Of a stretch of 64,000 bases of DNA, positions 42,814-51,941 are shown piece after piece. The stretch's first letter is position 1; every line of letters begins with the position of its first letter. A program made the translations under genes and the position numbers. Location: assembly GCF_022748595.1 (NCBI RefSeq), contig NZ_JALDSX010000002.1:1-64000 (forward strand). Direction: 5' to 3'. The notes below the pieces were generated by a model. That model was not told where the DNA came from. It ran no database searches and saw only the letters and a program-made list of their open reading frames with translations. Source of the DNA: Brevibacterium sp. ZH18. GTDB lineage: Bacteria > Actinomycetota > Actinomycetes > Actinomycetales > Brevibacteriaceae.

Positions 42814-44107
42814 TGCTCGTGGCCGGGACGATTCTGGTCAGAGCCGAAATCACCCGGTCGATGAGATCAGCCTCGGAGACCTTGGGGTCGCGGTAGAGGT
42901 TCGCCAACAATTTCACGACGAACTCCATCACAACATCAACACCCATACCGTACTTGATTCCGAAGTGCATAAGCGCGGGGTGGCCGATAATGGCGGAAAA
43001 AACGCGGCCCAACGTGAAATAGCCGCCCAGGGAATCGCCCACGAGGGCCGGGTATTCGGTCAGACGGCTCCGCATCACGTGCTTCGGGTAACGCGAATAG
43101 GTCGAGATCACCTCGGCGGCCAGACGGGCGGACTCCAGGGCGTAGTCGATGCCTTCGCCGTTGAACGGGTTGACCATTCCGCCGGAGTCACCGACGAGGA
43201 GAAGACCCTTGTGGAAGTGCGGGGTGCGGTTGAAGGCCATCGGCAGCGCAGCGGATTTGATCGGCCCGAGCGACGTCGACTCGTCAATGCCCCATTCGTG
43301 GCCCATGTCTGCGATCCACTGCCCCATCATCGCGCGCAGGTCGACGGTGCCGAACTGCGGTGAGGAGTCGAGGAGGCCCGCGCCGATGTTGATCGTGCCG
43401 TCACCCATCGGGAACAGCCAGCCGTATCCGGGCAGGACCTCGGACTCACCGTGGGCGTTGGTCGAGCGCATCTCAACCCAGCTCTCGATGTAGTCGTCGG
43501 CATGCCTCGGCGAGGAATGGTAGGCACGAGCGGCCACGCCCATGGGCCGGTCGTCGCGCTTCTCCAGCCCCATGGCCACGGCCAAGCGGGAGGAGACGCC
43601 GTCGGCAGCGATGACGATCGGGGCGCTGAAGTGTGCGTCGGGGCCGACCCGGCGTCCGCGGTGGTCGGTACCGGACGCGTGCACGCCCTGGATCCAACCG
43701 TCGTCACCGATGTCCGGGGACATGGCCTTGACCTGCTCGAACAGCCTGGCGCCGGTGCGCTGGGCGTGACGGGCGAAGGCCTCGTCCATGCCCATGCGCG
43801 GACGGGTCAGACCAAAGTTCGGGGTGCCGTCGATGTCCGGCCAATCGATCTCGAGGCGATGCCCGCCGCCGATCAGGCGCAGGCCCCGATTGCGGTGCCA
43901 GCCCTCGGATTCGGGGGTCTCCATGCCGAGGTAGCCGACCTCTTTGACCGCGCGCGGGGTCAGCGCATCGCCGCAGATCTTGTCACGCGGAAACCCGGAC
44001 TTCTCGAGGATGATGACCTCGTGGCCGGCTTGAGCCAGGTAGCTGCCGATGGCCGATCCCGCGGGCCCTGCCCCGACGACGACGACTTCGGCTTCGAATT
44101 CGTTCAC
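42806..44107 (-). CDS. menJ: Menaquinone geranylgeranyl-reductase-type enzyme (MenJ)
   Basis: FAD enzyme that saturates one isoprene unit of the menaquinone tail, as Rv0561c does in Mycobacterium. The 433-residue protein has VVVGAGPAGSAIGSYLAQ, the geranylgeranyl reductase segment FPRDKICGDALTPRAV and the GDSGGMVNPFNGEGIDYAL FAD-contact motif. It stands 2 bp after menG and overlaps the prenyl synthase, so it is part of a menG-menJ-synthase operon. It fits the partly saturated MK-8(H2) known from brevibacteria. Confidence 0.92.
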   Translation of the reverse strand: MNEFEAEVVVVGAGPAGSAIGSYLAQAGHEVIILEKSGFPRDKICGDALTPRAVKEVGYLGMETPESEGWHRNRGLRLIGGGHRLEIDWPDIDGTPNFGLTRPRMGMDEAFARHAQRTGARLFEQVKAMSPDIGDDGWIQGVHASGTDHRGRRVGPDAHFSAPIVIAADGVSSRLAVAMGLEKRDDRPMGVAARAYHSSPRHADDYIESWVEMRSTNAHGESEVLPGYGWLFPMGDGTINIGAGLLDSSPQFGTVDLRAMMGQWIADMGHEWGIDESTSLGPIKSAALPMAFNRTPHFHKGLLLVGDSGGMVNPFNGEGIDYALESARLAAEVISTYSRYPKHVMRSRLTEYPALVGDSLGGYFTLGRVFSAIIGHPALMHFGIKYGMGVDVVMEFVVKLLANLYRDPKVSEADLIDRVISALTRIVPATSNA

Positions 44108-44109
44108 GG

Positions 44110-44814
44110 TCAGCAGTCAGCGCCCGGCTTGAGGGCGTGGTGGACGGCGACGATTCCGCCGGTCAGGTTGCGGTACTTCACCTGGTCGAATCCGGCGTCG
44201 AGGATCTGGTGGGAGAAGTCGGTCTGATTCGGCCAGACCCGAATGGACTCGGCGAGGTAGACGTAGGCCTCGGGATTCGATGACACTGCTCGCGCCACAG
44301 CGGGCAGGGCTCGCATCAGGTATTCCTTGTAGACAAGGCTGAACGGGTCGAAGGTCGGAGTCGAGAACTCGCAGATGATGAGTCGGCCCCCGGGCTTGAG
44401 CACGCGCAACATCTCCGCCAACGCGGTGTCGACGTCGTTGACGTTGCGGATGCCGAAGGAGATCGTCACGACGTCGAAGCTGGCGTCGGAGAATGGCAGA
44501 TCCATCGCGTCCGCGTAGATGAAGTCGATGCTCGGGTGGCGACGACGCCCCTCGGAGAGCATGCCCTGCGAGATGTCCCCGGCGACCACCTCGGCGCCAT
44601 GGTGCGTGAAGGCCATCGACGACGTGCCCGTGCCGGCCGCGAGGTCGAGGACGCGCTCGCCGGGCCCTGCAGCCACGGAATGGGCGACAGTTCGGCGCCA
44701 GGTCCGGGCGAGGCCGAAGGTGAGGACATCGTTGGTGAGGTCATAGCGGGAGGCGACATCGTCGAACATCGAGGCGACGTCATCGGGCTGCTTGTCCAGC
44801 TGAGCACGGTTCAT
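44110..44814 (-). CDS. menG: Demethylmenaquinone methyltransferase
   Basis: SAM-dependent C-methyltransferase for the last ring step of menaquinone synthesis. The 234-residue protein carries the UbiE/MenG motifs [33 protein letters not shown] and [17 protein letters not shown]. It is the first gene of its operon and is divergent from menF across 127 bp. Confidence 0.95.
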   Translation of the reverse strand: MNRAQLDKQPDDVASMFDDVASRYDLTNDVLTFGLARTWRRTVAHSVAAGPGERVLDLAAGTGTSSMAFTHHGAEVVAGDISQGMLSEGRRRHPSIDFIYADAMDLPFSDASFDVVTISFGIRNVNDVDTALAEMLRVLKPGGRLIICEFSTPTFDPFSLVYKEYLMRALPAVARAVSSNPEAYVYLAESIRVWPNQTDFSHQILDAGFDQVKYRNLTGGIVAVHHALKPGADC

Positions 44815-44926
44815 GGCCTTATTCTCTCAACACCTCATCCCCCGGTGCGAATCCGCGGTCGCGTTTCGTACGCGTTCGAGGTGTGGAACTGGCCACAGTC
44901 CACGCTGTGACTCCGACTTTCTCGAC

Positions 44927-44932
44927 TAGAGT
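44927..44932 (+). promoter_or_regulatory. -10 box upstream of menF
   Basis: TAGAGT with 9 bases to the menF ATG at 44942; the mRNA would start about at, or two to three bases before, the start codon. Confidence 0.5.
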
Positions 44933-44941
44933 GAGAGAGCC

Positions 44942-46306
44942 ATGACTACGACCTTCAGCACCGCCGATATCACCGCCGCTCCCCCGCGCCTGCACGTGCG
45001 CTCGCGCTTCGTCGACGACGTCGAACCGGGCCCCGGATTCCCGTTCGAATCCGGCCTGCCCACGACCGTGGAGAAGACGCTGGAACTGCTCCCCACCTCG
45101 GCGTTCTCCTGCTGGGTCAGGGACACGTCCGGCCTCATCGGCTTCGGCCGCACCCTGCGCATCCGCGCTCGCGGCCGCGAACGGTTCGCCGAGCTCTCCG
45201 ACGCCTGGAAGGCAATTACGGCCGCCGCGACGATCGAGGACGAGGTCGACCTGCTCGGCTCGGGACTCATGTGCTTCGCCACGGTCGCCTACTCCGGGGA
45301 ATCCGCGGTCGACTCACTCATCCACGTGCCGGAATTCGTCCTCGGTCGCCGAGGCGGTCGCGTGTGGATGACGTCGATCGTGACGGAGGGTGCGACCCCG
45401 GTCCCACCCATCCTGCACGCGGAACCGCTGCGGCGGGTCACCTCGGCGAGAGCGTCCGACGGCGACCTCGACAGCCGCACCTGGGCGGATCTTGTCGCGA
45501 AGGTCTCGGGCATGCTCACCCCGGTGGGCAACTCCGGGGAGGTCGACGCGTTCGATGACGATCCCACTCTGCGGAAGGTCGTTCTGGCCCGCGACGAGCT
45601 TGTGACCACCGACGATGACATCGACGTCCGGTCGGTGCTGGGCGCACTCAACCGCAGCTATCCCAGCTGCTGGACTTTCGACGTGGCCGGTCTCATCGGG
45701 TCGACGCCCGAGCTGCTCATCGGGGTCGACGATGGACGCGTGACCTCTCGCGTGCTCGCGGGCACGTATGGGGTGGAGAAGGATCCGACGGCGGAGATGC
45801 CTGCGGCGAGAAAGCTTCTGAGCGCTCACAAGGACAGCACCGAGCATGCGTTCGCGATCGCGTCCCTGCAGCGCAGCCTCGGGTCGGTCGCCGATGATGT
45901 GTCCGTCGACGAGCGCCCGCACCTGCTGCCGTTGGCCAATGTCATCCACTCGGCTTCGGATGCCTCGGCGCACCTGCCCGAAGACTCCGATCTCAACGCG
46001 CTCGACGTGGCCGCGGCCGTGCATCCGACAGCGGCTGTCGGCGGGTTCCCGCAGGCCAGCGCGGTGGCGCACGTCGACGAGCTCGAACCTCTGGATCGCG
46101 GACGGTATTCGGGTCCGGTGGGGTGGATGGACGATCGCGGCAACGGTCAGTTCGGGATCGCGCTGCGCTGCGGTCAGCTCGAGGAGCGCAACCGCATCCG
46201 TCTGTTCGCGGGCGCGGGCATCATGCCCGATTCGGATCCCGTCGCCGAGGTGGCCGAGACCGAGGCGAAATTCGCTCCGATGCGCAGGGCACTGGGCCTG
46301 AGTTAG
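44942..46306 (+). CDS. menF: Isochorismate synthase
   Basis: Converts chorismate to isochorismate, the entry to menaquinone synthesis. The 454-residue protein belongs to the chorismate-binding family: FDVAGLIGSTPELLIGV, RVLAGTYGVEKD, a conserved SEHAFAI-like stretch (STEHAFAI) and HPTAAVGGFPQASA, and the C-terminal NGQFGIALRCGQ / RIRLFAGAGIMPDSDP. The menaquinone cluster context separates it from salicylate or siderophore synthases. It is monocistronic and divergent from menG. Confidence 0.92.
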   Translation: MTTTFSTADITAAPPRLHVRSRFVDDVEPGPGFPFESGLPTTVEKTLELLPTSAFSCWVRDTSGLIGFGRTLRIRARGRERFAELSDAWKAITAAATIEDEVDLLGSGLMCFATVAYSGESAVDSLIHVPEFVLGRRGGRVWMTSIVTEGATPVPPILHAEPLRRVTSARASDGDLDSRTWADLVAKVSGMLTPVGNSGEVDAFDDDPTLRKVVLARDELVTTDDDIDVRSVLGALNRSYPSCWTFDVAGLIGSTPELLIGVDDGRVTSRVLAGTYGVEKDPTAEMPAARKLLSAHKDSTEHAFAIASLQRSLGSVADDVSVDERPHLLPLANVIHSASDASAHLPEDSDLNALDVAAAVHPTAAVGGFPQASAVAHVDELEPLDRGRYSGPVGWMDDRGNGQFGIALRCGQLEERNRIRLFAGAGIMPDSDPVAEVAETEAKFAPMRRALGLS

Positions 46307-46326
46307 GTTTCCACGGCGGTCGTGGG

Positions 46327-46410
46327 CCGTCACGTGCGGTCCTGTGCCGTCACGTGCGGTCCTGGGTGTCACGGGCGGTCCTGGGTGTCACGTGCGGTTC
46401 CCGGTGTCAC
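46327..46410. repeat. 19-20-bp tandem repeat, four copies
   Basis: Units starting at 46327, 46347, 46367 and 46386 share GTCACGTGCGGTCC with small changes, plus a trailing partial. The CACGTG hexamer is a palindrome. It fills most of the gap between menF and the DUF222 gene and starts about 20 bp after the menF stop. Confidence 0.9.
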
Positions 46411-46454
46411 TCCAGGTCAGCTGCCTCGTCAGATCTCGTGTCAGTACCTCGGTC

Positions 46455-46460
46455 TAGAGT
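46455..46460 (+). promoter_or_regulatory. -10 box for a leaderless DUF222 gene mRNA
   Basis: TAGAGT followed by 6 bases and the ATG at 46467. Confidence 0.6.
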
Positions 46461-46466
46461 TTTCAC

Positions 46467-48203
46467 ATGGACGCGCAACGGACGGGCGACCCGGACTCGG
46501 AGTTCCGAGATTGGGGACACTGGGCTGAGGGCCCGGGCATCATCACCGACATCGGTCGGTGGGGTGAGACCCTGCGCGCACTCGAACCCGCCGATGACGC
46601 GTTCGAAGCTCAGGGGCGTATCAGTGCGCTCGAAGAGCTCGCCTCTGTGGTTGCAGCGGCGCAGGCCCGTGAGGCTGTCGCATTCCATACGCAACGCGTG
46701 CGCGAAGATGCAGCGAACAAGGTTCCCAAGCGGCAGCAAGGAGTCCACGCGGGCAATGAGCTCGCTCTGGCCAAACGAGTCTCCCCTGCGACCGGGCGGA
46801 GGTTCCTCTCCACCTCACGCGCCATCGTCAACGATCTGCCGCACACGTTCGAATCATTGGCCGCCGGATCGATCTCCGAATCCAAGGCGCGCATCGTCGC
46901 CGATGAGACAGCAGGACTCAGCTCTGATGAGCGACGCGCTGTCGATGAGGAGCTCAAGGATCGGGTTCCCGCGGCGGGGAACAGACGACTGCGCGGCGAG
47001 GCTCGCGCGCTCGCGGCCGAGGTCTCCTCTGAGACGGCCGATGAGAAAGCCGAGGCTGCGGCCGAGGACCGTCATGTGACTCTGAGCATCCTCGACAATG
47101 GCATGGGACGAGTCGCTGCCGTTCTGCCGCTGGTGCAGGCCATCGCGGCCTATGAGAGCCTGCAGGACGAGGCGAAGCGGCTCAAGAGTGAGCACCAGGC
47201 ATTCGGCCGAACGCGCGACCAGATGGTGTGCGACACGTTCGTAGAACGACTCACTGGTCAGAACGAGGCGACAGCTGTGCCCACCGAGGTTCACCTCGTG
47301 TTGGAGGCCGAGAGCCTCTTCTCCGACGGTCGAGTCCCGGCCTGGCTGCCGGGTTACGGACCGCTGCCGGCGAAGACGGCACGGAATTTCCTGGCGGCGA
47401 GTGGCGCGAAGATGTTCATCCGTCGCATGTTCACCTCGGCGACGACGGGGCAGCTGGTGGGAATGGATTCGCGGAGGCGAACCTTCGGCGGGCTGCTGCG
47501 CAGAATGGTGGTCTTCCGCGACGATGTGTGCCGGACGCCGTGGTGTGATGCCCCGATCAAGCATGCTGACCATGTGACTCCGGTGGCCGGCGGAGGCGAG
47601 ACCGAGTGGTCGAATGCGTCCGGTCTGTGTGCGGCGTGCAATTATGCCAAGGAGCACGCCGGGTGGAAGCACGAGGCCACTCCCGAGGATCTCACGGTTG
47701 TCACTCCCACCGGTGAACACTGTGAGTCGCCTACTCCTCCGTTCGTCACGAAGTTCGGTGGTGCATCCTCGTCTGATTCGCGAACCAACTCAGCACCTGC
47801 TTCGTCAGCCGAGTCTTGTGCCGGGACATCAACGTCTTCGACACCGACAACGTCACCGACATCGACATCGACATCGACATCGTCACCGTCATCAACATCG
47901 ACACCGACAACGTCACCGACATCGACATCGACATCGACATCGACATCGTCTGTTGCAGGTGCATCGCCCAAGTCTTCACCGGACGACAGCATTCCAGTTA
48001 CCGACAGCTCGCTTGCGGACGGTTCGCTTATGGACGGTTCGGCTGCGGACAGCAATGACGATGACCGTCAAAACAGCGAACCACCGGCAGCCAGTCAGGC
48101 TGAGCAACCCGCAGAACTACGTGACAGCGAAGTCATCGATTTCCCGAAGCTGAGTCTCGTGGAGTCTCTCTTCGACGAGCTGATCCATCGAGACACCGGA
48201 TGA
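46467..48203 (+). CDS. DUF222 protein with C-terminal HNH endonuclease domain and Ser/Thr repeat tail
   Basis: Family common in multiple copies in actinobacteria, function not established. Residues ~30-330 are the DUF222 region; an HNH nuclease motif follows at ~350-400 (CRTPWCDAPIKHADHVTP, GLCAACNYAKEH), with two CxxC-like pairs for zinc. The last ~150 residues are low complexity: Ser/Thr/Pro repeats encoded by a 60-bp period array (47838-47950), then an acidic end. It interrupts the menF-menD run. Whether it is a selfish nuclease or a housekeeping protein cannot be decided from sequence. Total 578 residues. Confidence 0.88.
   Translation: MDAQRTGDPDSEFRDWGHWAEGPGIITDIGRWGETLRALEPADDAFEAQGRISALEELASVVAAAQAREAVAFHTQRVREDAANKVPKRQQGVHAGNELALAKRVSPATGRRFLSTSRAIVNDLPHTFESLAAGSISESKARIVADETAGLSSDERRAVDEELKDRVPAAGNRRLRGEARALAAEVSSETADEKAEAAAEDRHVTLSILDNGMGRVAAVLPLVQAIAAYESLQDEAKRLKSEHQAFGRTRDQMVCDTFVERLTGQNEATAVPTEVHLVLEAESLFSDGRVPAWLPGYGPLPAKTARNFLAASGAKMFIRRMFTSATTGQLVGMDSRRRTFGGLLRRMVVFRDDVCRTPWCDAPIKHADHVTPVAGGGETEWSNASGLCAACNYAKEHAGWKHEATPEDLTVVTPTGEHCESPTPPFVTKFGGASSSDSRTNSAPASSAESCAGTSTSSTPTTSPTSTSTSTSSPSSTSTPTTSPTSTSTSTSTSSVAGASPKSSPDDSIPVTDSSLADGSLMDGSAADSNDDDRQNSEPPAASQAEQPAELRDSEVIDFPKLSLVESLFDELIHRDTG
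47838..47950. repeat. 60-bp duplication built of ACATCG hexamers in the DUF222 gene
   Basis: A segment beginning TCGACACCGACAACGTCACC at 47838 recurs at 47898, each with 3-5 GACATC units. It encodes the Ser/Thr-rich linker. The duplication is nearly perfect, so recent. Confidence 0.88.
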
Positions 48204-48257
48204 GCGGCCGGGGGATCTCGGATCTCTCCGGACCTCATACTTCGTACCTCACTCAAA

Positions 48258-48299
48258 GAGTAACGAGTTGCGAGTAACGAGTAACGAGTAACGATTCAC
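48258..48299. repeat. Heptamer GAGTAAC tandem repeat, about six copies
   Basis: Units at 48258, 48265 (GAGTTGC), 48272, 48279, 48286 and 48293 (GATTCAC). It lies in the 151-bp convergent gap between the DUF222 and menD genes. Confidence 0.9.
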
Positions 48300-48354
48300 A
48301 CGCCGCCACAACGCCGTGGGCTGCCGCGACGAAACCGAGAACGGACGTTGACGG

Positions 48355-50166
48355 CTAAGTCAGATCAACCTCGATGATCCGACGAGCGTGCTGCTTCGCC
48401 GCAGAATCATCAGAACAGTCCGAGTCACCAGAGCCGACAGCTGACTTCTCGAATTCCTCGAGGAAACCCTCCAACGTTTCCACACGCGCATACTCCCAGC
48501 CGTAAGCCGCAGCGAGTCCGCCGAAATTTCGACCATGCGGAACGGTGAAATACCGCTCGAGATACCCGGCAAGATGATCCAGCGAGTGCTCAAGACCGGA
48601 GAAGATCGCCCCGCCGTCATCGTTGAGGACGACGATGACGACATCGCCTTCGTCCTCGGCGCTCGGAGTGAGCAGGCCACCAGCATCATGGAGCATGGCA
48701 ACATCGCCGATGACCAACACGACTTGCTCATCAAGGGCAAGAGACAGCCCTGTCGCGGTGGAGACCAAGCCATCGATGCCGGCAAGCCCGCGGGAGGCGT
48801 GGATGTAGGCGTGGACATCGGTGGCTTCACTGAGGTAGCGAATCGTGTTGGAGCTGGCAGCGAACAAGTTGATCGGAGAATCGGCCAAGTGCATCGTGAT
48901 CGAGCGCGCGACCGACTCGGTGCCGCAATCGGCCGAGCCACGGGTCAGGCGGCCCACGGCGACTATCTCGCGGCCCGCGGCAGTCCATTCCTCACACCAT
49001 GCCGTCTGCTCAGCAGAGTTGCGATCAGCGTCGACGCTGACTGCGAGGTCCGCCGCGTCGACATCGTCCGGGAGTCGTTGGACGAGGACGTTCTTGTCAG
49101 CGAGAAGGGCCGCGACGGGACGAGTCAGGGTCGGCTTGCCGTGGACGAGGACTGTGCGAATTGCCGACCGCAGATCTGCACGCTCGGCGAGTACCCGCGC
49201 GTGGGCCGGCACGAATGTCGTCAGATCGCGGCCGCTCAGAGTCAGGGGGCTCGAGGGCTCAGACAGGACGGGCAGCGAGTGTTCCTCAGCCAGCGCCCGC
49301 AGCGAATCAGCCGATCGTCCCCCCGCGTCACCAGCGACGACCACCGTAGCCGAGGTGATCCGGATCGGGACCCCGCTCATGCCAGGACGGCTCAATTCTC
49401 TGCCGCTCGAGACTGTGCCCGGTTCGGCGCCAGGATTGGCGCTCGTGTCAGCGCGATTGCCGGCGCTGGCCGCGGCGATGTCTGCGGCCGCGGCTTTCCA
49501 GGTCGACAACTCGTCGACGCTCGGCACGAGTGGCACGTCGAACTGCACATTGAACTGGACCGGACCTGGCCCCGCACCGATCATCCCACCGGCAGGTCCC
49601 ACGGACCGAGCAACCGCCTCGGCGATCAGGTGGTTCGCATCAGCACTTCCGGCTGGTACATCGAAGCGAGCGCGCACATCACTGAGGACGTGGGACTGAT
49701 CGTCGATCGTCTGGTTCGCGCCAGTCCCCCGCAGACGAGCGGGCCGGTCAGCTGTGATCGCGATGAGCGGAAGGTGACCATAAGAGGCCTCGAGCACCGC
49801 CGGATGCAGGTTCGCCACGGCTGACCCCGACGTCGTCACCAGCGCAACCGCACCTGCGCCGTCCGACCCAGCCCGGTCCGACGCAGCCCGGTCCGACGCA
49901 GCCCGGCCCGACTCAGCACAGTCCGACTCAGCCCAGCCCGACGCAGCCCGCACCTGCAGCCCCCTGGCCAACCCCAACGCAAGGAACCCGGCATCACGCT
50001 CATCGATGCGCACATGCGTACGGATCACCCCCGCCTCGGCGAGGGGGGCGAGCGCATAGACCAACGGCGCCGACCGGGATCCGGGCGCGATAACGACTTC
50101 CGTAACTCCGGACGAGACCAACCCACAGGCAATCTGCTGCGCCACTGCGCTCGAATTCAACATCAC
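48355..50166 (-). CDS. menD: 2-succinyl-5-enolpyruvyl-6-hydroxy-3-cyclohexene-1-carboxylate synthase, with repeat insert
   Basis: Thiamine-diphosphate enzyme joining isochorismate and 2-oxoglutarate. The 603-residue protein has the MenD motifs IAPGSRSAPLVYAL, the catalytic-glutamate side VRIDERDAGFLALGLARG, LVTTSGSAVANLHPAV and the ThDP/Mg loop GDVAMLHDAGGLL. Between GLQ and ALVTTSG, where the family has only a few residues, it carries ~30 Ala/Ser/Asp/Arg residues encoded by a 15-bp array. Another low-complexity insert lies near residues 235-265. The start may be GTG 50166 or ATG 50163. It is divergent from the esterase gene. Confidence 0.92.
   Translation of the reverse strand: MMLNSSAVAQQIACGLVSSGVTEVVIAPGSRSAPLVYALAPLAEAGVIRTHVRIDERDAGFLALGLARGLQVRAASGWAESDCAESGRAASDRAASDRAGSDGAGAVALVTTSGSAVANLHPAVLEASYGHLPLIAITADRPARLRGTGANQTIDDQSHVLSDVRARFDVPAGSADANHLIAEAVARSVGPAGGMIGAGPGPVQFNVQFDVPLVPSVDELSTWKAAAADIAAASAGNRADTSANPGAEPGTVSSGRELSRPGMSGVPIRITSATVVVAGDAGGRSADSLRALAEEHSLPVLSEPSSPLTLSGRDLTTFVPAHARVLAERADLRSAIRTVLVHGKPTLTRPVAALLADKNVLVQRLPDDVDAADLAVSVDADRNSAEQTAWCEEWTAAGREIVAVGRLTRGSADCGTESVARSITMHLADSPINLFAASSNTIRYLSEATDVHAYIHASRGLAGIDGLVSTATGLSLALDEQVVLVIGDVAMLHDAGGLLTPSAEDEGDVVIVVLNDDGGAIFSGLEHSLDHLAGYLERYFTVPHGRNFGGLAAAYGWEYARVETLEGFLEEFEKSAVGSGDSDCSDDSAAKQHARRIIEVDLT
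49861..49950. repeat. 15-bp in-frame tandem repeat, six copies, inside menD
   Basis: Exactly 90 bp made of six units related to GTCCGACGCAGCCCG (49861, 49876, 49891, 49906, 49921, 49936). On the coding strand it yields a degenerate pentapeptide (ASDRA, ESDCA and similar). Confidence 0.92.
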
Positions 50167-50210
50167 TCAATATTCAACCACTAACCCACCTCCGGTTCAC
50201 CTTGGCTCCC

Positions 50211-50216
50211 TACGCT
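50211..50216 (+). promoter_or_regulatory. -10 box for a leaderless esterase mRNA
   Basis: TACGCT followed by 6 bases and the ATG at 50223. Confidence 0.55.
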
Positions 50217-50222
50217 TGACCC

Positions 50223-51854
50223 ATGCGCCGATCGATCCTTCTCTCAGTTGGGGCGCGCGCCATCCGTTCTCTGACCGCTGCTCGCGCCTACCGCGGCCGC
50301 TTCCCGGCCCTCGACCAGAACAGTTCGTTCCTCGGCCCAGAGCCGCGTGGCAAGGAGGCCCGGAAGTGGCACACCAGAGACAAACGCAAACTCTCCGGCC
50401 GGTTACGCGAGTTCTTCGTCTACTCCCCCGCGCTCGGCCGCACCGTCGGAGTGCGCGTGCTGCTGCCTGGTATCCCGCAGGAGGTCAGCCCCGTCATTCA
50501 CCTCTACCACGGCGGCGGTGACGACTTCCGGTCATGGACCGACTTCGGCTCAGCCGAAGAACTCACACTCAATTCCCCCTACCTCATCGTCATGCCAGAC
50601 GGCGGTGCGGGAACGTATTCGCGTGTGGCCGTGGGAAGCAGAGTCCACGACTGGCCGACCTTTCACACCGTCGAGATCCCGGAGTTCCTGCGCAAGAACT
50701 TCTCCATCGACTTCTCACCGGAGAATCAGCTCCTCGCAGGCCTGTCGATGGGTGGCTACGGAGCGATGAAGTACGCGGCTTGGCACCCGGATCGCTACAG
50801 CAGCGCGGCGGCATTCTCCTCCCCGCTCGATCCGCTGACAGCGGTGCCGGCCTTCGACATCATCGCCATGCGCGAGGGCGCAAAGTCGATGACCCTGTTC
50901 GGCGATCCCGTCACGGACCGCAGCGAATGGATCGCGAACTCCCCCTATGAACTCGCCGAGAACCTCCGCGACCTGCACCTGTGGTTCAGCGCCGGATCGG
51001 GCATCCTCGAGGAGTCGAAGGACCGCGACCTGCTCGAGACAATGGTCAGCCAACAGGGCGAGCGCTTCTCCGCCCGCCTGAATGGCCTCGGCATCCGCCA
51101 CTCCTGGTTCCCCCGCACCAGCGGCCTGCACAACTGGATCAGCTGGGAACGCGAACTCGGCGCCTGGCTGAAAACGCTCGAACGACGTAGGAACTACGGC
51201 AGCTCCAATGAAGTCGGCGCTGCACGGGTTCGCGAAGCAGAACGTGATCGCGAAGCAGAACGTGCACGTGACCTTGACGCGGGCATGGGCACAGGACCGG
51301 CCGCAAGACCAGGCGCACGACCAGGCGCAAGACCAGACCACCCCCGCCGAGGCGGTCGCCAGGTCGCCGACGGCGGCGAGTTCTCGTACCTGACAGGTCA
51401 CGCGCTCTTCGACATCCACGGGTGGCGCGTGGAGATCTCACGCCGCCGAGCCCAGATCGTGCGGTTCGACGCAGTCAGTGCCAGCGGCTTCTCGCTGACG
51501 GGCACCGGCAGCTTCCGCGTGCGCACTCCTGGCCTGTTCGAACCAGGACGGAAATACGACATCACCGTCACCGGCCCAACCGGTCTCAACGAGTACCCAC
51601 AGCGCGCGGATAAGAAGGGCCGACTGACATTCACTGGCCGCCTCGCCGCCGCAATGCACGACCCGATCATTCCCGGCAAACGCACACAGCACTTCACAAC
51701 CCACGGACAAGCGGAGATCACCACGGTCGTCATCGCCGCAGCCGAGGACGACGATGTTGCGGAATCGGCACACAGCCTCAACGAGTCGCCGGAAGCCTAC
51801 GGTTATAGTCGAAAACGCACCAGTCCTGCAGCGAAGGATCTGCCTTCACCGTGA
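50223..51854 (+). CDS. Esterase-D/antigen-85-like alpha/beta hydrolase with C-terminal beta domain
   Basis: Serine hydrolase, 543 residues. Residues ~65-320 are an alpha/beta hydrolase of the PF00756 esterase family: HLYHGGGDD (oxyanion region), nucleophile in LAGLSMGGYGAMKYA and a candidate histidine in SGLHNWISWERELGAW. A variable charged linker (REAERDREAERARD, ARPGARPGARPD) follows, then ~150 residues of beta-rich sequence. No clear signal peptide is seen, though the N-terminus is basic. It stands between menD and menC, where MenH-type hydrolases often occur, but belongs to a different hydrolase family. Substrate unknown. Confidence 0.8.
   Translation: MRRSILLSVGARAIRSLTAARAYRGRFPALDQNSSFLGPEPRGKEARKWHTRDKRKLSGRLREFFVYSPALGRTVGVRVLLPGIPQEVSPVIHLYHGGGDDFRSWTDFGSAEELTLNSPYLIVMPDGGAGTYSRVAVGSRVHDWPTFHTVEIPEFLRKNFSIDFSPENQLLAGLSMGGYGAMKYAAWHPDRYSSAAAFSSPLDPLTAVPAFDIIAMREGAKSMTLFGDPVTDRSEWIANSPYELAENLRDLHLWFSAGSGILEESKDRDLLETMVSQQGERFSARLNGLGIRHSWFPRTSGLHNWISWERELGAWLKTLERRRNYGSSNEVGAARVREAERDREAERARDLDAGMGTGPAARPGARPGARPDHPRRGGRQVADGGEFSYLTGHALFDIHGWRVEISRRRAQIVRFDAVSASGFSLTGTGSFRVRTPGLFEPGRKYDITVTGPTGLNEYPQRADKKGRLTFTGRLAAAMHDPIIPGKRTQHFTTHGQAEITTVVIAAAEDDDVAESAHSLNESPEAYGYSRKRTSPAAKDLPSP
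51231..51338. repeat. 18-bp and 12-bp in-frame repeats in the esterase linker
   Basis: CGCGAAGCAGAACGTGAT at 51231 is repeated at 51249 with two changes; further on a 12-bp unit GCACGACCAGGC occurs three times at 51303-51338. They encode the charged and ARPG linker peptides. Confidence 0.85.
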
Positions 51855-51919
51855 ACCACCGCCTGTGTTGATCACCGCCTGTGTGAACTACCGTCTATGT
51901 GAACCACCGTCTGTTTGAA
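51852..51919. repeat. 15-17-bp tandem repeat starting at the esterase stop codon
   Basis: Four units TGAACCACCGCCTGTGT-like at 51852, 51869, 51884 and 51900. The first TGA is the stop codon of the esterase, so the array grew from the gene end. Confidence 0.9.
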
Positions 51920-51941
51920 CGCTGACTTCGAGAGGTCAACC

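Noticed and set aside
46327-46410. Regular ~20-bp repeats resembling a mini CRISPR array
   Set aside because: Units are directly abutting with no unique spacers, and no cas gene lies in the window; they are tandem repeats.
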